From Halalkaliarchaeum sp. AArc-CO (GTDB lineage: Archaea; Halobacteriota; Halobacteria; Halobacteriales; Haloferacaceae), in the NCBI RefSeq assembly GCF_024972735.1, contig NZ_CP087723.1, positions 806,001 through 870,000 of the forward strand: 64,000 nucleotides of DNA. Reading direction: 5' to 3'. Every line of letters starts with the position of its first letter. Position 1 is the first letter of the stretch. The notes below the pieces were generated by a model. It saw only the letters and a list, made by a program, of their open reading frames with translations, was not told the origin of the DNA and made no database searches. This document shows positions 25,364-34,377 of this stretch, piece by piece. A program made the translations under genes and the position numbers.

Positions 25364-26986
25364 CTATGCTGACGCTTCGAGATACGTGATGAGTGCTGCT
25401 TTACTGATCCGGATTAGCTCGTCGTAGGCGTCCCACTCGGAGTGATCGAGAAATAGTTGCTTCAACAGCGCCTTGTATTTGTCTGCCTCCCGATCACGGT
25501 AAAGATCGACGGCGAGCCAGCGCAGGTCAGTCGTTGAACGGAATGTGTCAATTCCGTGTTCGACGACCTCAAGTGCACGCCCTTCGTCGTCTTGTTCGAT
25601 CAGCCGCTCGGCGTACGCCTTACAGAACCGCTTGTCTTCAAGGTAGATCTCTTCGTACAGCGTATCCAGAACATCTTCCTCGCCAAGTTCCTCCAGCACG
25701 TACACGTACGTCGAGAGGACACGTCGTTTCTGGAACTTCGAAGCAAGATCTGACTCGGAAGCACTGGATTCGGGCGATTCGATTTCAGCAGTGTGCCGTT
25801 CGACGGTTGTTGGAGCGTCCACGCGGAGCTCGTCAAACGCATCGCCGACGAAGTATCCGATCTCTAGTGGTCCGACTGCTAAATGCTCGACATCAAGCGT
25901 TCCGCCAGTAAAGTCGTCCGTAGAGAGCGGCCCGGTCGCGAAATCCGAAGTATAGAGGACACTGTCGGTCCGCCCGTTTTCGACAGTTGTGTCTGTCTCG
26001 TCTTCCGACTGCGCGTTCGAACCGTCTGTCGGTTGGCTTGATGAGATGTCTTCTTGAACGTCGTCCTGAGTCGTCTCCGTCGAAGAGCCGACCGATGCTT
26101 CGAGGGCCTCTGGCTCGAGGTCGACACCCGAAACGTGTGCATCCAACAGCTCGAGCCAGTATTCGAGGTCCGCCCTCGTTGTGCAGATCGTCCGTAATGC
26201 TTCGGCGTAGTCCTCGGTGGCAAACCCGTAATCCGCATCGATGAATTCCCCGAAGAGATATTCGATGTGCGGTCGCTTTTCTGGGTGTCCATACCCTTGT
26301 TCGGTGATCGTCTCAGCGTACTCCTCAATAGCACGGTTCAATTCGCGACCGTAGTGCCCGCTACTGTCGTCGATTCGATTCATGTTTTCGCGGATTGCCT
26401 CCGCCAGCGCACGGTAGATATCGGTCGCTGTGCCAATGTTTCCACGGCCTCGGTGCATTTCCGCCAGGTCATGATACTGGGAGAAGTCAATACGAGTATC
26501 GTATTCGATCATGCCACCACGACCGGCTGCATCCTCGAACAGACGGTCGATTTCTTGTTTGTAATCGTAGACGGTCTTACCTGGCTCTTCGCCAGCAAAT
26601 GCGACGAAGCGATCACGGATATCACGGTCGTCCGCGATGATGTCGAGGAGAAACGTTCGAAGCTCGTCTTCGGGCGTCTGATCGATCAGGGCTTCAATAT
26701 TGACGGTCTCGGGGCTGTCTGATGAAGTGGTTGTCTCGGACGTTGACTCGGATGAGCGATCTTCGACGGCTAAGAGTACAGCGACGATGTGCTTGCAATC
26801 TCCAGCATAGTCGTAGGGGCAACTACAGACGGTCCGAATCGTGTTGTCGTCGATATCGATTGAGATGTCGTAATCCCGGGATCCGCGAACGATTGCAGTA
26901 ATGTCTCCGCCCTCGACCTCCAGTTTCTGAATCCTATCCTCCTCGTAGTACTTGACCCCCCGTTCGAAGGACTGTTCCGTACAGAG
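25364..26986 (-). pseudogene. SWIM zinc-finger protein gene, 5' end removed by an IS element
   Basis: The open frame on the minus strand continues from the IS boundary at 26986 to 25364, about 540 codons, without a start near its 5' end. Near the head it has SFERGVKYYEEDRI and a SWIM motif, VCSCPYDYAGDCKHIVAVLL (CxCx-n-CxH). This is followed by a Ser/Thr/Asp-rich linker and helical repeats. Haloarchaeal SWIM proteins start 10-20 residues before the SFERG element, so only the first codons are missing; reading on into the IS meets TGA. The first in-frame ATG inside is at 26512, after the zinc finger. Full-length product is therefore unlikely. Confidence 0.78.
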
Positions 26987-27925
26987 GGCTCTATTGAATC
27001 ACTAGACTGCGCCGGGGTGAGTCGGTAAATCAAAGGAGTTGAAGCGGGTGAGTGACGATTTGGATGAACCTCACCACCCGCTTCACTGAGGAAATGGTGT
27101 CGCTGGCCAAAAGTTATTGCGACGATCCCGACGAAGCTGCCGCCCCGGAAGGCGGCGGCAGCTTCGCGGAGTACGCGATGATTTCCCTCCACGGGCTGCG
27201 GATTTTCCTTGATGAGACCTACGAAATGATCATCGACCGGCTAGAGGTGATGCCGCCAATTTTGGAGATCAGCGGCCTTGAGCCCGATGATCTCCCGCAT
27301 CCTTCGACGTTGAATAAGTGGCTTGATAGGATCGTGATGCAGGTCTGGCGAGTGCTGCTGCGCCACTCAGCGCAGCTGCACGATCCCTCGCCTCACGTTG
27401 CTGTTGACGCCACCTACTACGAGCGGTCACCGGCGAGCAAACACTACTGTGACCGCACGAGCTACCGGGTTCAGACGGTCGAAGCGACGAAGCTCGTCGA
27501 CACAGAGACGCAAGCAATCTTAGACGTGCATTGTACGACCACGCGAGAAGGAAGCGATGCAGACGTCTGCGCGCAACTCGCCCGCCGGTACACGGGCGAG
27601 TTGCAGACCCTTGCCGCCGACAAAGGCTATGACAGCCAGCCATTACGTGAGACACTCCGTGAAATGGGCATACGTCCTCTCGTGAAACATCGCGTCTTCG
27701 CACCCTACGATCACGCACACAACGCGCGCATTGAAGACGATCTCTACAACCAGCGCTCAATGACCGAGACAGTCAACTCCTCGGTCAAGCGCTCGTACGG
27801 CTCTGCCGTCCGAGCGCGTGAATGGTACCGTGAGTTCCGCGAAATCGTCCTGATGTGTCTCGTCTACAACATCAAACAGTACGTAACCCGCTGATTCCAA
27901 CGCCCTATGGCGATTCAATAGAGCC
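26987..27925 (+). mobile_element. Complete IS5-family insertion sequence
   Basis: 939 bp. The ends are perfect inverted repeats: GGCTCTATTGAATC at 26987-27000 and GATTCAATAGAGCC at 27912-27925. One transposase gene fills it. No target-site duplication is visible: the flanks read TACAGAG on the left and GGTTATT on the right, and the SWIM gene it cuts does not resume on the other side. This suggests that flanking DNA was deleted after insertion. Confidence 0.9.
27064..27894 (+). CDS. IS5-family transposase
   Basis: 276 aa from the ATG at 27064 (a GTG at 27052 is in frame). The DDE residues lie in PHVAVDATYYERSPASKHY, TLAADKGYDSQ, and the C-terminal SMTETVNSSVKRSYG stretch with its Glu. It is full length with no frameshift, so the element may still move. 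The N-terminal 80 residues form the helix-turn-helix-like DNA-binding part of this group (ISLHGLRIFLDETYEMI). Confidence 0.9.
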   Translation: MNLTTRFTEEMVSLAKSYCDDPDEAAAPEGGGSFAEYAMISLHGLRIFLDETYEMIIDRLEVMPPILEISGLEPDDLPHPSTLNKWLDRIVMQVWRVLLRHSAQLHDPSPHVAVDATYYERSPASKHYCDRTSYRVQTVEATKLVDTETQAILDVHCTTTREGSDADVCAQLARRYTGELQTLAADKGYDSQPLRETLREMGIRPLVKHRVFAPYDHAHNARIEDDLYNQRSMTETVNSSVKRSYGSAVRAREWYREFREIVLMCLVYNIKQYVTR

Positions 27926-28636
27926 GGTTATTCACGTATTAATGGGTGGGAGAGAGCTGACAACCTACTCTGCTTTTCACTACCCTACGAGGATTTAAAA
28001 CTCGGTGAAGATGTTGCCAGTCAGCCAGCGATTCCCACTATCTCGAATATCTTTCGCCCGATTTCGGGTACCTGACCGTCTCCGATCGTTCTCGAGAATG
28101 ACTGAAAAAGAGAGCGTATTGGCCCGCTTATGTAACTGCCGTTCATGCAGTGCAGACAGGAATACCCGTTTACGATGGCGAAACTTCGCTACTATCGCCG
28201 GCAGCTTCCCGGCCCACGGATTCTCGTGGGCCCCGGGTTATTCTCCGGTCGAGCCAGGATCGAAAGGTGTTGGTGGAGGACGCCCACTGGAGGAGTAGCC
28301 AATGTCATTTGTTGCCTTTGAGCTGTCTACCCCAACGAATACTAATCAAGGTGGAGGAGTGTGAACTGTGGATTGCTCAAAACGAACGAAATGGATTCCC
28401 AACAGACAGAGAAACGTCTTCTTGGCCGCAAATCTGATCCTTACGAACGGCGACACCACAGTCACTTCGCCCCGACGATTGCGAACTGATGATTCTCGGA
28501 TCCACAGCCCCCGAAACCACGAAAAGAGATCCTACTCAATGGTCTCCCTGTGGTGTAGACCGTGACGTAAACTTTTGCAATCTCCCTGTTAGGAGGTCTG
28601 TAGTAATGTATCAACATACCCCACAGAATCGTATTA
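27926..28636. other. Gene-poor stretch between the IS and the ABC transporter
   Basis: About 710 bp. Short open frames exist on both strands but none has a convincing start, composition or family. At 28211-28232 there is a perfect 8-bp hairpin, GGCCCACG / CGTGGGCC, with loop GATTCT. Hairpins of this kind occur at the 3' ends of haloarchaeal IS200/IS605 (TnpB) elements, so this may be a decayed end. The last 80 bases probably hold the promoter of the ABC gene. Confidence 0.4.
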
Positions 28637-30433
28637 ATGGTAGACGACATCGAGAACGTTTCTCGACGCGAGAAACTGAATGCCCTCCTGGACGTGGCCA
28701 GGTTTGATCCGAAGTTCACTCTAGTGATCGTGTCACTCGGTCTATTGGCTGCAGCCCTTGAAGGCGTGGGGTTGAGTTTCATCCTGCCGATCATCGAGAT
28801 CGTGCAACTTGAAGATCCCGTCGCGGAGGCCGACGGGTTTCTGGAGTATTTTGTCCTGGTCTATCAGACGCTCGGAATCCCGTTTACTCTCGGCTATGTC
28901 GTGGTCGGAGTAACGGGAGTAATGATCGTTCGATACACGACGACCTTTCTCGTCGGCTGGTTTCAGGCGGCGCTGACAAACTATTACATCCGCGATCTTC
29001 AAAACCGGGCGTACGGAAGCGCACTGAATGCCCACGTCGCATATTTTGACGAAGAAGGATCTGATGACATTTTGAACGCGATCATCACAGAAACGAGATA
29101 CGGAGCCCGCGTCATCCGACACACCGTTCGATTCATGGAACGGTTGTTCTTGTCGCTGGTGTATCTGTTAATCGCACTCATCATTTCACCGTTACTCACG
29201 TTGATGGCGATCGGTATTCTGGGCTTTCTGACAGTCTTCCTTCGATGGGTCGTCGAGCCCGGTTACGAACTCGGGGATATCGTCGCTGACGCGAACGAAC
29301 GACGCCAGGAGGCCGCACAAGCTGGGACGCAAGGGGTTCGCGACGTCCGAATTTTCAACCTCACCCAGGAACTGTTCGAGGATTTCACGAATGCTGTCGA
29401 TCGGTATACGAGAAACAAAATCAAACTCCGGCGAAACGAGGCAGCAATCAGTAGCTTCTACAATCTCGGAGTTGCAGTCTCGGTTTTCGTGTTGATCTAT
29501 CTGGCGCTTACGCTTGCGAATCTGTCTATTGGTGCCCTCGGTGTATTTTTGTTCGCCATGTATCAACTCGGCCCCAAAGTGAGTTCATTGAATAAACTGT
29601 ACTACAAAATCGAAAACAATTTGCCTCATCTCATCCGGACGCAGACGTTCATCAAAGAGTTGAACCAACGAGAAGAGGTGAACAACGCAGAAACTTCGGT
29701 CCCGAACGCGATTCGACACGTCGAATTCGACGACGTGTGGTTTTCGTATGACGATGAGGAATCAGTACTCAAAGGTGTCGACTTTGAGGTCGAGAAGGGT
29801 GAATTCGTCGCGTTCGTCGGCCAGTCGGGAGCCGGAAAGTCGACCATCGTATCGTTGTTGGCTCGATTGTACCGGCTGGACCACGGTGTGATTCGAGCCA
29901 ACGGGATCCCGATCGACGAGATGGACATCAACGAGTGGCGCGAACGAATCGCGGTGGTTCGGCAGAGCCCGTTCATTTTCAATGACACGCTCGAGTACAA
30001 CCTCACGATCGGCAACAGGACGGCGACACGCAACGAGCTCGATCGAGCCTGTCGAATTGCGAAAGTAGACGAGTTCTTCGAGGAGTTACCGAACGGGTAC
30101 GATTCCCAGCTTGGCGACGACGGGGTTCGTCTCTCGGGAGGACAGAAACAACGTGTCGCCCTGGCCCGTGCGCTGTTGACGGATGCGGACCTGTTGTTGC
30201 TGGACGAGGCGACGAGCGATCTGGATTCGCACCTGGAGCAGAAAGTACAGCGGGCGATCGAAGCGATGGATCGGGATTATGCGATGATTGCGATTGCCCA
30301 CCGGTTGTCGACCGTAGAGAACGCGGACCGCATATATACAATGGAAGATGGCGAAATTACGGAGGTCGGCACCCATCAAGAATTGATTAATCAGAATGGT
30401 CGCTACGCAAACTTGTACGCAATTCAGTCGTAG
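28637..30433 (+). CDS. ABC transporter, fused permease-ATPase (lipid/glycan exporter type)
   Basis: 598 aa half-transporter, MsbA/PglK-like order. Residues about 30-330 form the six-helix permease domain (DPKFTLVIVSLGLLAAALEG, LFLSLVYLLIALIISPLLTL). The ATPase domain follows at about 355-598: VAFVGQSGAGKSTIVSLLARL (Walker A), VVRQSPFIFNDT (Q loop), RLSGGQKQRVALARALL (signature), LLLLDEATSDLDSH (Walker B) and IAIAHRLSTVE (H loop). All motifs are intact. At the head of a surface-glycan cluster the likely substrate is a lipid-linked oligosaccharide flipped across the membrane. It would act as a homodimer. Confidence 0.92.
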   Translation: MVDDIENVSRREKLNALLDVARFDPKFTLVIVSLGLLAAALEGVGLSFILPIIEIVQLEDPVAEADGFLEYFVLVYQTLGIPFTLGYVVVGVTGVMIVRYTTTFLVGWFQAALTNYYIRDLQNRAYGSALNAHVAYFDEEGSDDILNAIITETRYGARVIRHTVRFMERLFLSLVYLLIALIISPLLTLMAIGILGFLTVFLRWVVEPGYELGDIVADANERRQEAAQAGTQGVRDVRIFNLTQELFEDFTNAVDRYTRNKIKLRRNEAAISSFYNLGVAVSVFVLIYLALTLANLSIGALGVFLFAMYQLGPKVSSLNKLYYKIENNLPHLIRTQTFIKELNQREEVNNAETSVPNAIRHVEFDDVWFSYDDEESVLKGVDFEVEKGEFVAFVGQSGAGKSTIVSLLARLYRLDHGVIRANGIPIDEMDINEWRERIAVVRQSPFIFNDTLEYNLTIGNRTATRNELDRACRIAKVDEFFEELPNGYDSQLGDDGVRLSGGQKQRVALARALLTDADLLLLDEATSDLDSHLEQKVQRAIEAMDRDYAMIAIAHRLSTVENADRIYTMEDGEITEVGTHQELINQNGRYANLYAIQS

Positions 30434-30802
30434 CGTTGTGTCCGAAACGGCGTTGTGAGGCAGAGACCGATTCACAGGGCGTCGTCCAGGAGCTAACGTT
30501 TCTCTTCGACGTCCGGAGTGACGGTGCGAACAGGCTGATAGTCCACCCGCTCGATGGACGGGTGGATCATAGCGAAACCATCTGTCGAGACAAACTCTGC
30601 ACGGGTCAGCAATACCTCAGCTTGTCTCTTGTGGGCGCCCTGGAGATGGGGATGAGCAGTTCGCGATCTCCCGCGGTGTTTGTCCCGTGAGGGAAAGCAG
30701 AAAGACTGGACTGGCGACGGCCCACTGGACGTCGTCGGGAAATCCGGCTACACGGATTACCACGTCGACGACGTGTCTTAACTGCGGGAATAGACCGATC
30801 TC
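30434..30802. other. Gap with a hairpin after the ABC gene
   Basis: About 370 bp without a convincing gene. A perfect 8-bp inverted repeat, TCCACCCG (30542-30549) and CGGGTGGA (30559-30566), with a nine-base loop, lies 110 bp after the ABC stop and may act in termination or be an IS remnant. A short open stretch ends at about 30780 (it reads KDWTGDGPLDVVGKSG) and could be the tail of a lost gene. Confidence 0.35.
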
Positions 30803-31162
30803 TTACCCAGATTCGTAGACTGAGACGGTACCGTCCGCGCGTATGTGGATCACGCGACCGGCGTACGGGAAGGTTACGGCACCTCGAATCTCGTTTCGCT
30901 GAACTCCGACGCAGTCTCCCGCAAAAAACAGACGCTGTACCGCAGTGGCGTCGATAGCGTCGTAAATTGGAGGCAGCTTTTCGACCGCTTCGATGTCGAG
31001 GGGGTCGACGCCCATCACCTTCGCAACTGATACGGTCAGATACGTCGCGAGTTCTCCGTCTTTCGTCGGGTCGTACCTGTCCCGATAGATCGGTGTTTGA
31101 TCCTCGAATCCAGGTGGCGACTCAACGGAACCTGCGACGGAGACATCCTCGACGTCACTCAT
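30803..31162 (-). CDS. HalOD1 output domain protein
   Basis: 119 aa from the ATG at 31162. The core fits the haloarchaeal HalOD1 domain: ELATYLTVSVAKVMGVDPLDIEAVEKLPPIYDAIDATAVQRLF, ending in a beta hairpin with FPYAGRVIHIRADGTVSVYE. These stand-alone domains are predicted sensory or regulatory outputs. The target is unknown. Its start overlaps the stop of the 47-codon gene before it (ATGAGTGA), so the two are coupled. Confidence 0.85.
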   Translation of the reverse strand: MSDVEDVSVAGSVESPPGFEDQTPIYRDRYDPTKDGELATYLTVSVAKVMGVDPLDIEAVEKLPPIYDAIDATAVQRLFFAGDCVGVQRNEIRGAVTFPYAGRVIHIRADGTVSVYESG

Positions 31163-31298
31163 GAGCGTGGTCGTCATCGTCAAGAATGCAGTCAGTTCGT
31201 TTCACTGTCGTCGCTCGAGGGGTCTCTGTGTCTTCGTCTGGAACCCCGCCTGCCTCGAGGATAACGTTCCATTGATCGTGTGCCAGCTTGCGTGCCAT
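31155..31298 (-). CDS. 47-aa leader gene coupled to the HalOD1 gene
   Basis: Starts MARKLAHDQWNVILEAGGVP and ends DDDDHAHE. Its TGA lies inside ATGAGTGA, the start of the HalOD1 gene, and a TATA box is placed for a leaderless transcript at this ATG. The first five codons and the base before them (31280-31301) match 22 bases at the start of the large exported protein at 48113, which also begins MARKLA. No family recognised. It may be a regulatory partner or a recombinant leader. Confidence 0.6.
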   Translation of the reverse strand: MARKLAHDQWNVILEAGGVPDEDTETPRATTVKRTDCILDDDDHAHE

Positions 31299-31318
31299 GC
31301 AGTCGTTAGGTTGACCAT

Positions 31319-31327
31319 AATATAAAT
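31319..31327 (-). promoter_or_regulatory. TATA box of the 47-aa/HalOD1 unit
   Basis: On the minus strand the bases read ATTTATATT, 21-29 nt before the ATG at 31298, the position expected for a leaderless haloarchaeal gene. A very similar arrangement (TTTATATC about 25 nt before the ATG) lies upstream of the gene starting at 48113. The DNA from 31328 to 31539 is AT-rich and holds no gene. Confidence 0.55.
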
Positions 31328-31539
31328 AATTCTTTCTATTCCTGATTTAGTTACATATTCGTGACTGTAAAGATATGAAATCAGAAATTCCAAGAATAAA
31401 AACTTCATTTACCTACTTGACTGCCTTTCAGTGGTTGGATATTTTCTCCTTAACATCGGGGTTATTATATGTCTATCAAAAGTAGTTATCGTTCTATAAC
31501 GTGTACTTAAACAATGTTAACGCCCCACGAGCAAGACAG

Positions 31540-32145
31540 TCACCCGTGTCTGGAGACATCCAGTGCGGCCTGCACGAGTGAACCGAAGCCGTCAATGACA
31601 GTGCGAACTCCCGGGTAGCCGTCGACTCTCCACAGGAGCAGGCCACAGACGAGGGAGCCGAGCTGTAACGCGACCACTGGCGTTACTTCGAGCGCGACGA
31701 GTCCTTGCACGTACATGGTCAGATGATACGCGACGCCGTCTGTGAGCCCGTAGTGGGTGCGTGTGGGATCTACGACGACAACTGGCCACAGGACGTGGTC
31801 GACGTACAGCTCTCCTCGACGAAGAGATATCGGAAGCACGTCGCCGACGATGTGGAGGAAATATCCGACTGCGAACGCGCCCCCCTCGCGGGCACGGTCA
31901 CGACGCCGAGCCAGCAGGTAGATTCCGAACAGGAGGGGAACCGTCACCAAAATCGAATGACCGACGGTGTAGCCCGATTCGACGATTCCGAACTGCCAGG
32001 CGAGCGGTTTGTCGATCAGATCCGGGAGGACCGACCCGAACGCGAGGGCGACCGTCGCAGGTCCCGACGGGGAGTCCCCGTATTTGAGGTGTCGATAAAT
32101 CGAATAGAAGACGTACGCAAAAAACACGTGCTCCCAGGGCCACAT
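31540..32145 (-). CDS. Membrane-bound metal-dependent hydrolase family protein (YdjM/DUF457-like)
   Basis: 201 aa with about five hydrophobic segments. It starts MWPWEHVFFAYVFYSIYRHL and carries the conserved H and D residues of the family: WEHVFFAY, FGSVLPDLIDKP, YTVGHSILVTVPLL, YFLHIVGDVLP. Family members are membrane proteins annotated as hydrolases by their metal-ligand-like pattern; no reaction is proved. It sits at the edge of the glycan cluster. Confidence 0.78.
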   Translation of the reverse strand: MWPWEHVFFAYVFYSIYRHLKYGDSPSGPATVALAFGSVLPDLIDKPLAWQFGIVESGYTVGHSILVTVPLLFGIYLLARRRDRAREGGAFAVGYFLHIVGDVLPISLRRGELYVDHVLWPVVVVDPTRTHYGLTDGVAYHLTMYVQGLVALEVTPVVALQLGSLVCGLLLWRVDGYPGVRTVIDGFGSLVQAALDVSRHG

Positions 32146-32423
32146 CGGAACGGGCTATGCCCCGGTGCAGCTTATTTAACGGCAAAATAATATCCACGCC
32201 GTGCAACTGGCAGGTACCTTCTCTACGACGTCACGGTCAACGGAGGACCGATTGCCAGTTCTCCCCGGGAAAAAACACAGTTCGACCCACTAGAGAATTC
32301 ACTGGCTCTCACTTCCACGTTCGGTTCAGTATGCCACTAGCAAAACTGCTACGCGACTACTGGTCTACCGTGAATTCCACCGAAGAACACCGCAATCCCC
32401 GGTTCAGAATCCCAGTGGTTCTC

Positions 32424-33392
32424 TCACAGGTAACGGTCGTTTTCGCGATAAAACTCGAACGTGCGCTCGAGACCTTCTTCCAGGGAGACGTTCGTAGTCC
32501 AACCCAGTTCAGATTCGATCTTTGATGGATCAGTGGAGACGTCCCCGCGTCTGATTTCTTGCCACGAGTCGGTCCACGGCACGAGGTCTATCGAACCACT
32601 GCCAGCGATATCTACAACCATTTCAGCTGCTCGTTTCATTGTCAGTGACCGACCTGTACTCAGTACATAGCACTCACCGAACGCCGTCTGATCCCCGGCG
32701 ATACGGGTTAGAGCATCTACCATATCATCAATGTAGAGAAACTCTCTCGTGTCACTCGGTTCAAATACTGGAAGGGTTTCGTCACGGAGGGCCGCGCCCA
32801 CAAACTGGTTGATAATCCCGTATCCGGTGGCATAAAGTGGCGCATGGGGGCCATAAAGATTTGCTGGCCTGACGGCAGTTGTCGGAACGTCTTTGATACG
32901 CGTGTAGAGTTTACAATACTCTTCGACGGCGCCCTTGTTGATCCCATACATATCAACAGGGTTCGGCACGGTAGATTCGTCAATAGTTTCCGAAACGTTG
33001 CCGACCACAGCCAGTGAACTGGCGTAAATCACGTGCGGTGGATCCTCGCAACTGGCCGCTGACTCTAGGACGTTTAACGGCCCCCGACAATTGATCTCGA
33101 GATTTTCTCTGGGGTTCTCGTTGGCCTCACTTCGACTGGTCTTTGAAGCCAGGTGGAAGACCACGTCCGTCTCCGTGACGGCGTTGTCTACGATCTCGCC
33201 ATCACGGATGTCACTATCGATGACCCGTACTTCATCGCGGATATGCCGAATACTGTGAAGCTTTTCTTCGCTCCGGACGATATCCAGTAGTGTAACATTC
33301 GCTCCCTGATTTACCAGTTGACTGGCCAGGTTACTTCCGGTGAACCCGAGCCCCCCCGTGATTAACACGTTTTCAGAGTTCCAGTTCTGCAT
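32424..33392 (-). CDS. NAD-dependent epimerase/dehydratase (extended SDR)
   Basis: 322 aa from the ATG at 33392. The Rossmann motif is VLITGGLGFTGSNLASQL (GxxGxxG). DVVFHLASKTSRSE follows, and the catalytic triad is at S (IYASSLAVVG) and YxxxK (DMYGINKGAVEEY), with RPANLYGPHAP further on. This is the UDP-glucose 4-epimerase/dTDP-dehydratase superfamily; the sugar cannot be assigned. It could make the final sugar in the dTDP branch, although it does not look like a typical RmlD. Confidence 0.88.
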   Translation of the reverse strand: MQNWNSENVLITGGLGFTGSNLASQLVNQGANVTLLDIVRSEEKLHSIRHIRDEVRVIDSDIRDGEIVDNAVTETDVVFHLASKTSRSEANENPRENLEINCRGPLNVLESAASCEDPPHVIYASSLAVVGNVSETIDESTVPNPVDMYGINKGAVEEYCKLYTRIKDVPTTAVRPANLYGPHAPLYATGYGIINQFVGAALRDETLPVFEPSDTREFLYIDDMVDALTRIAGDQTAFGECYVLSTGRSLTMKRAAEMVVDIAGSGSIDLVPWTDSWQEIRRGDVSTDPSKIESELGWTTNVSLEEGLERTFEFYRENDRYL

Positions 33393-33501
33393 AGGATCTG
33401 TTTTAATCACTACCCGTTTGGTAATGAATCATTTAACGAGTTCGGGCCTCCTCCCATCCGGCGATTAACTATTACCCGGTCAACGTTTTACCTAATCGAA
33501 T

Positions 33502-34212
33502 ATGCCGGGCGCTCACCCGAAGATCGCCTTCGAGATCCTCCGGGAGGAGGGTCCAAGAGAACTCTCCAGACTGTCTCACAGGTTCTTTCGATTTCATATA
33601 GTCGATAAACCCAAACTCTGGTTCAAATACGGAGAGATCCGACCCAAGCCGAGAGAAATCCTCTACGTTGACCCGACAGAGATTGATTACCGTATCGGGA
33701 AAAAACACATACCCGATGACGCTCCTCCTTACGGGATTATTGATGGGGAATGGGATCTGAACAAATCTCACTGGCAAGCAGGATTCTTTTACGGATTAAT
33801 AGAACGCTTCGAGGAAGGAAAAAAATGGGAGGATACGGTTTATTATCAGACAGGGATGGAACTGTTAGAATCGGGTGAAACCTTCGGCCCAGTCAGCAAT
33901 TCTCAAACAGTTCGCGGGTTCAAGCGGTATCTATCCAGCCTCGACGAATTGTATGAGGACATAACCCAAAACGGGTACGATATGTCCTCTGTGTTAAAAG
34001 TCCACGTTGGCAGGGATGGGGAGCTGATTGTGAAACACGGCAACCATCGGTTAACAATAGCACGTATCACAGATGTGGATGAAGTTCCGGTACGAATTCA
34101 GTACAGACACAAAAAGTGGCAAGAACTACGGGCCGAAATTTTTGATACTGGTTTTCCTGCAAACCACGAAGAGCTCCGTGACCACCCAGACCTCCGGGAA
34201 ACGTTCCAGTAA
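33502..34212 (+). CDS. ParB-like-fold protein of the glycan cluster (paralogue 1)
   Basis: 236 aa. The C-terminal part reads VHVGRDGELIVKHGNHRLTI, followed by ARITDVDEVPVRIQYRHKKW, a pattern like ParB/sulfiredoxin-fold domains (DG-x-n-G-x-HR-x-x-IA). The middle has YGIIDGEWDLNKSHW and RFEEGKKWEDTVYYQ. The same order of motifs occurs in the protein at 52878-53666, so the two are paralogues. No signal peptide or membrane helix. Function unknown. Association with glycosyltransferase clusters is the only clue; a kinase- or nucleotide-related role is possible for this fold but unproved. Confidence 0.78.
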   Translation: MPGAHPKIAFEILREEGPRELSRLSHRFFRFHIVDKPKLWFKYGEIRPKPREILYVDPTEIDYRIGKKHIPDDAPPYGIIDGEWDLNKSHWQAGFFYGLIERFEEGKKWEDTVYYQTGMELLESGETFGPVSNSQTVRGFKRYLSSLDELYEDITQNGYDMSSVLKVHVGRDGELIVKHGNHRLTIARITDVDEVPVRIQYRHKKWQELRAEIFDTGFPANHEELRDHPDLRETFQ

Positions 34213-34245
34213 CACCGCAGTGTACTGATTTGATCTCCGGGCACT

Positions 34246-34310
34246 GTTTGTAGCGGTGACTGTCAAGTATCGGTTGAACAGTCACAAAACCTCGCGATTA
34301 ACCTACAAAC
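34246..34310. repeat. Nested inverted repeats between convergent genes
   Basis: The outer arms GTTTGTAG (34246-34253) and CTACAAAC (34303-34310) enclose the inner arms GTGACTGT (34256-34263) and ACAGTCAC (34278-34285); both pairs are perfect. It lies between two genes ending toward each other, so a two-way terminator is possible. The inner part resembles motifs at 17787-17803 and 63178-63195, which suggests a mobile repeat or insertion-sequence end. Confidence 0.55.
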
Positions 34311-34377
34311 GGATGTCAACGTGACCGTGAGCTTTTACTCCCGCTATTTGGGCCGACGCCTCGCTCCCCGGCTCCTT

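Noticed and set aside
28005-28437. Short plus-strand frames between the IS and the ABC gene
   Set aside because: Shifted, start-poor and without family; treated as decayed sequence.
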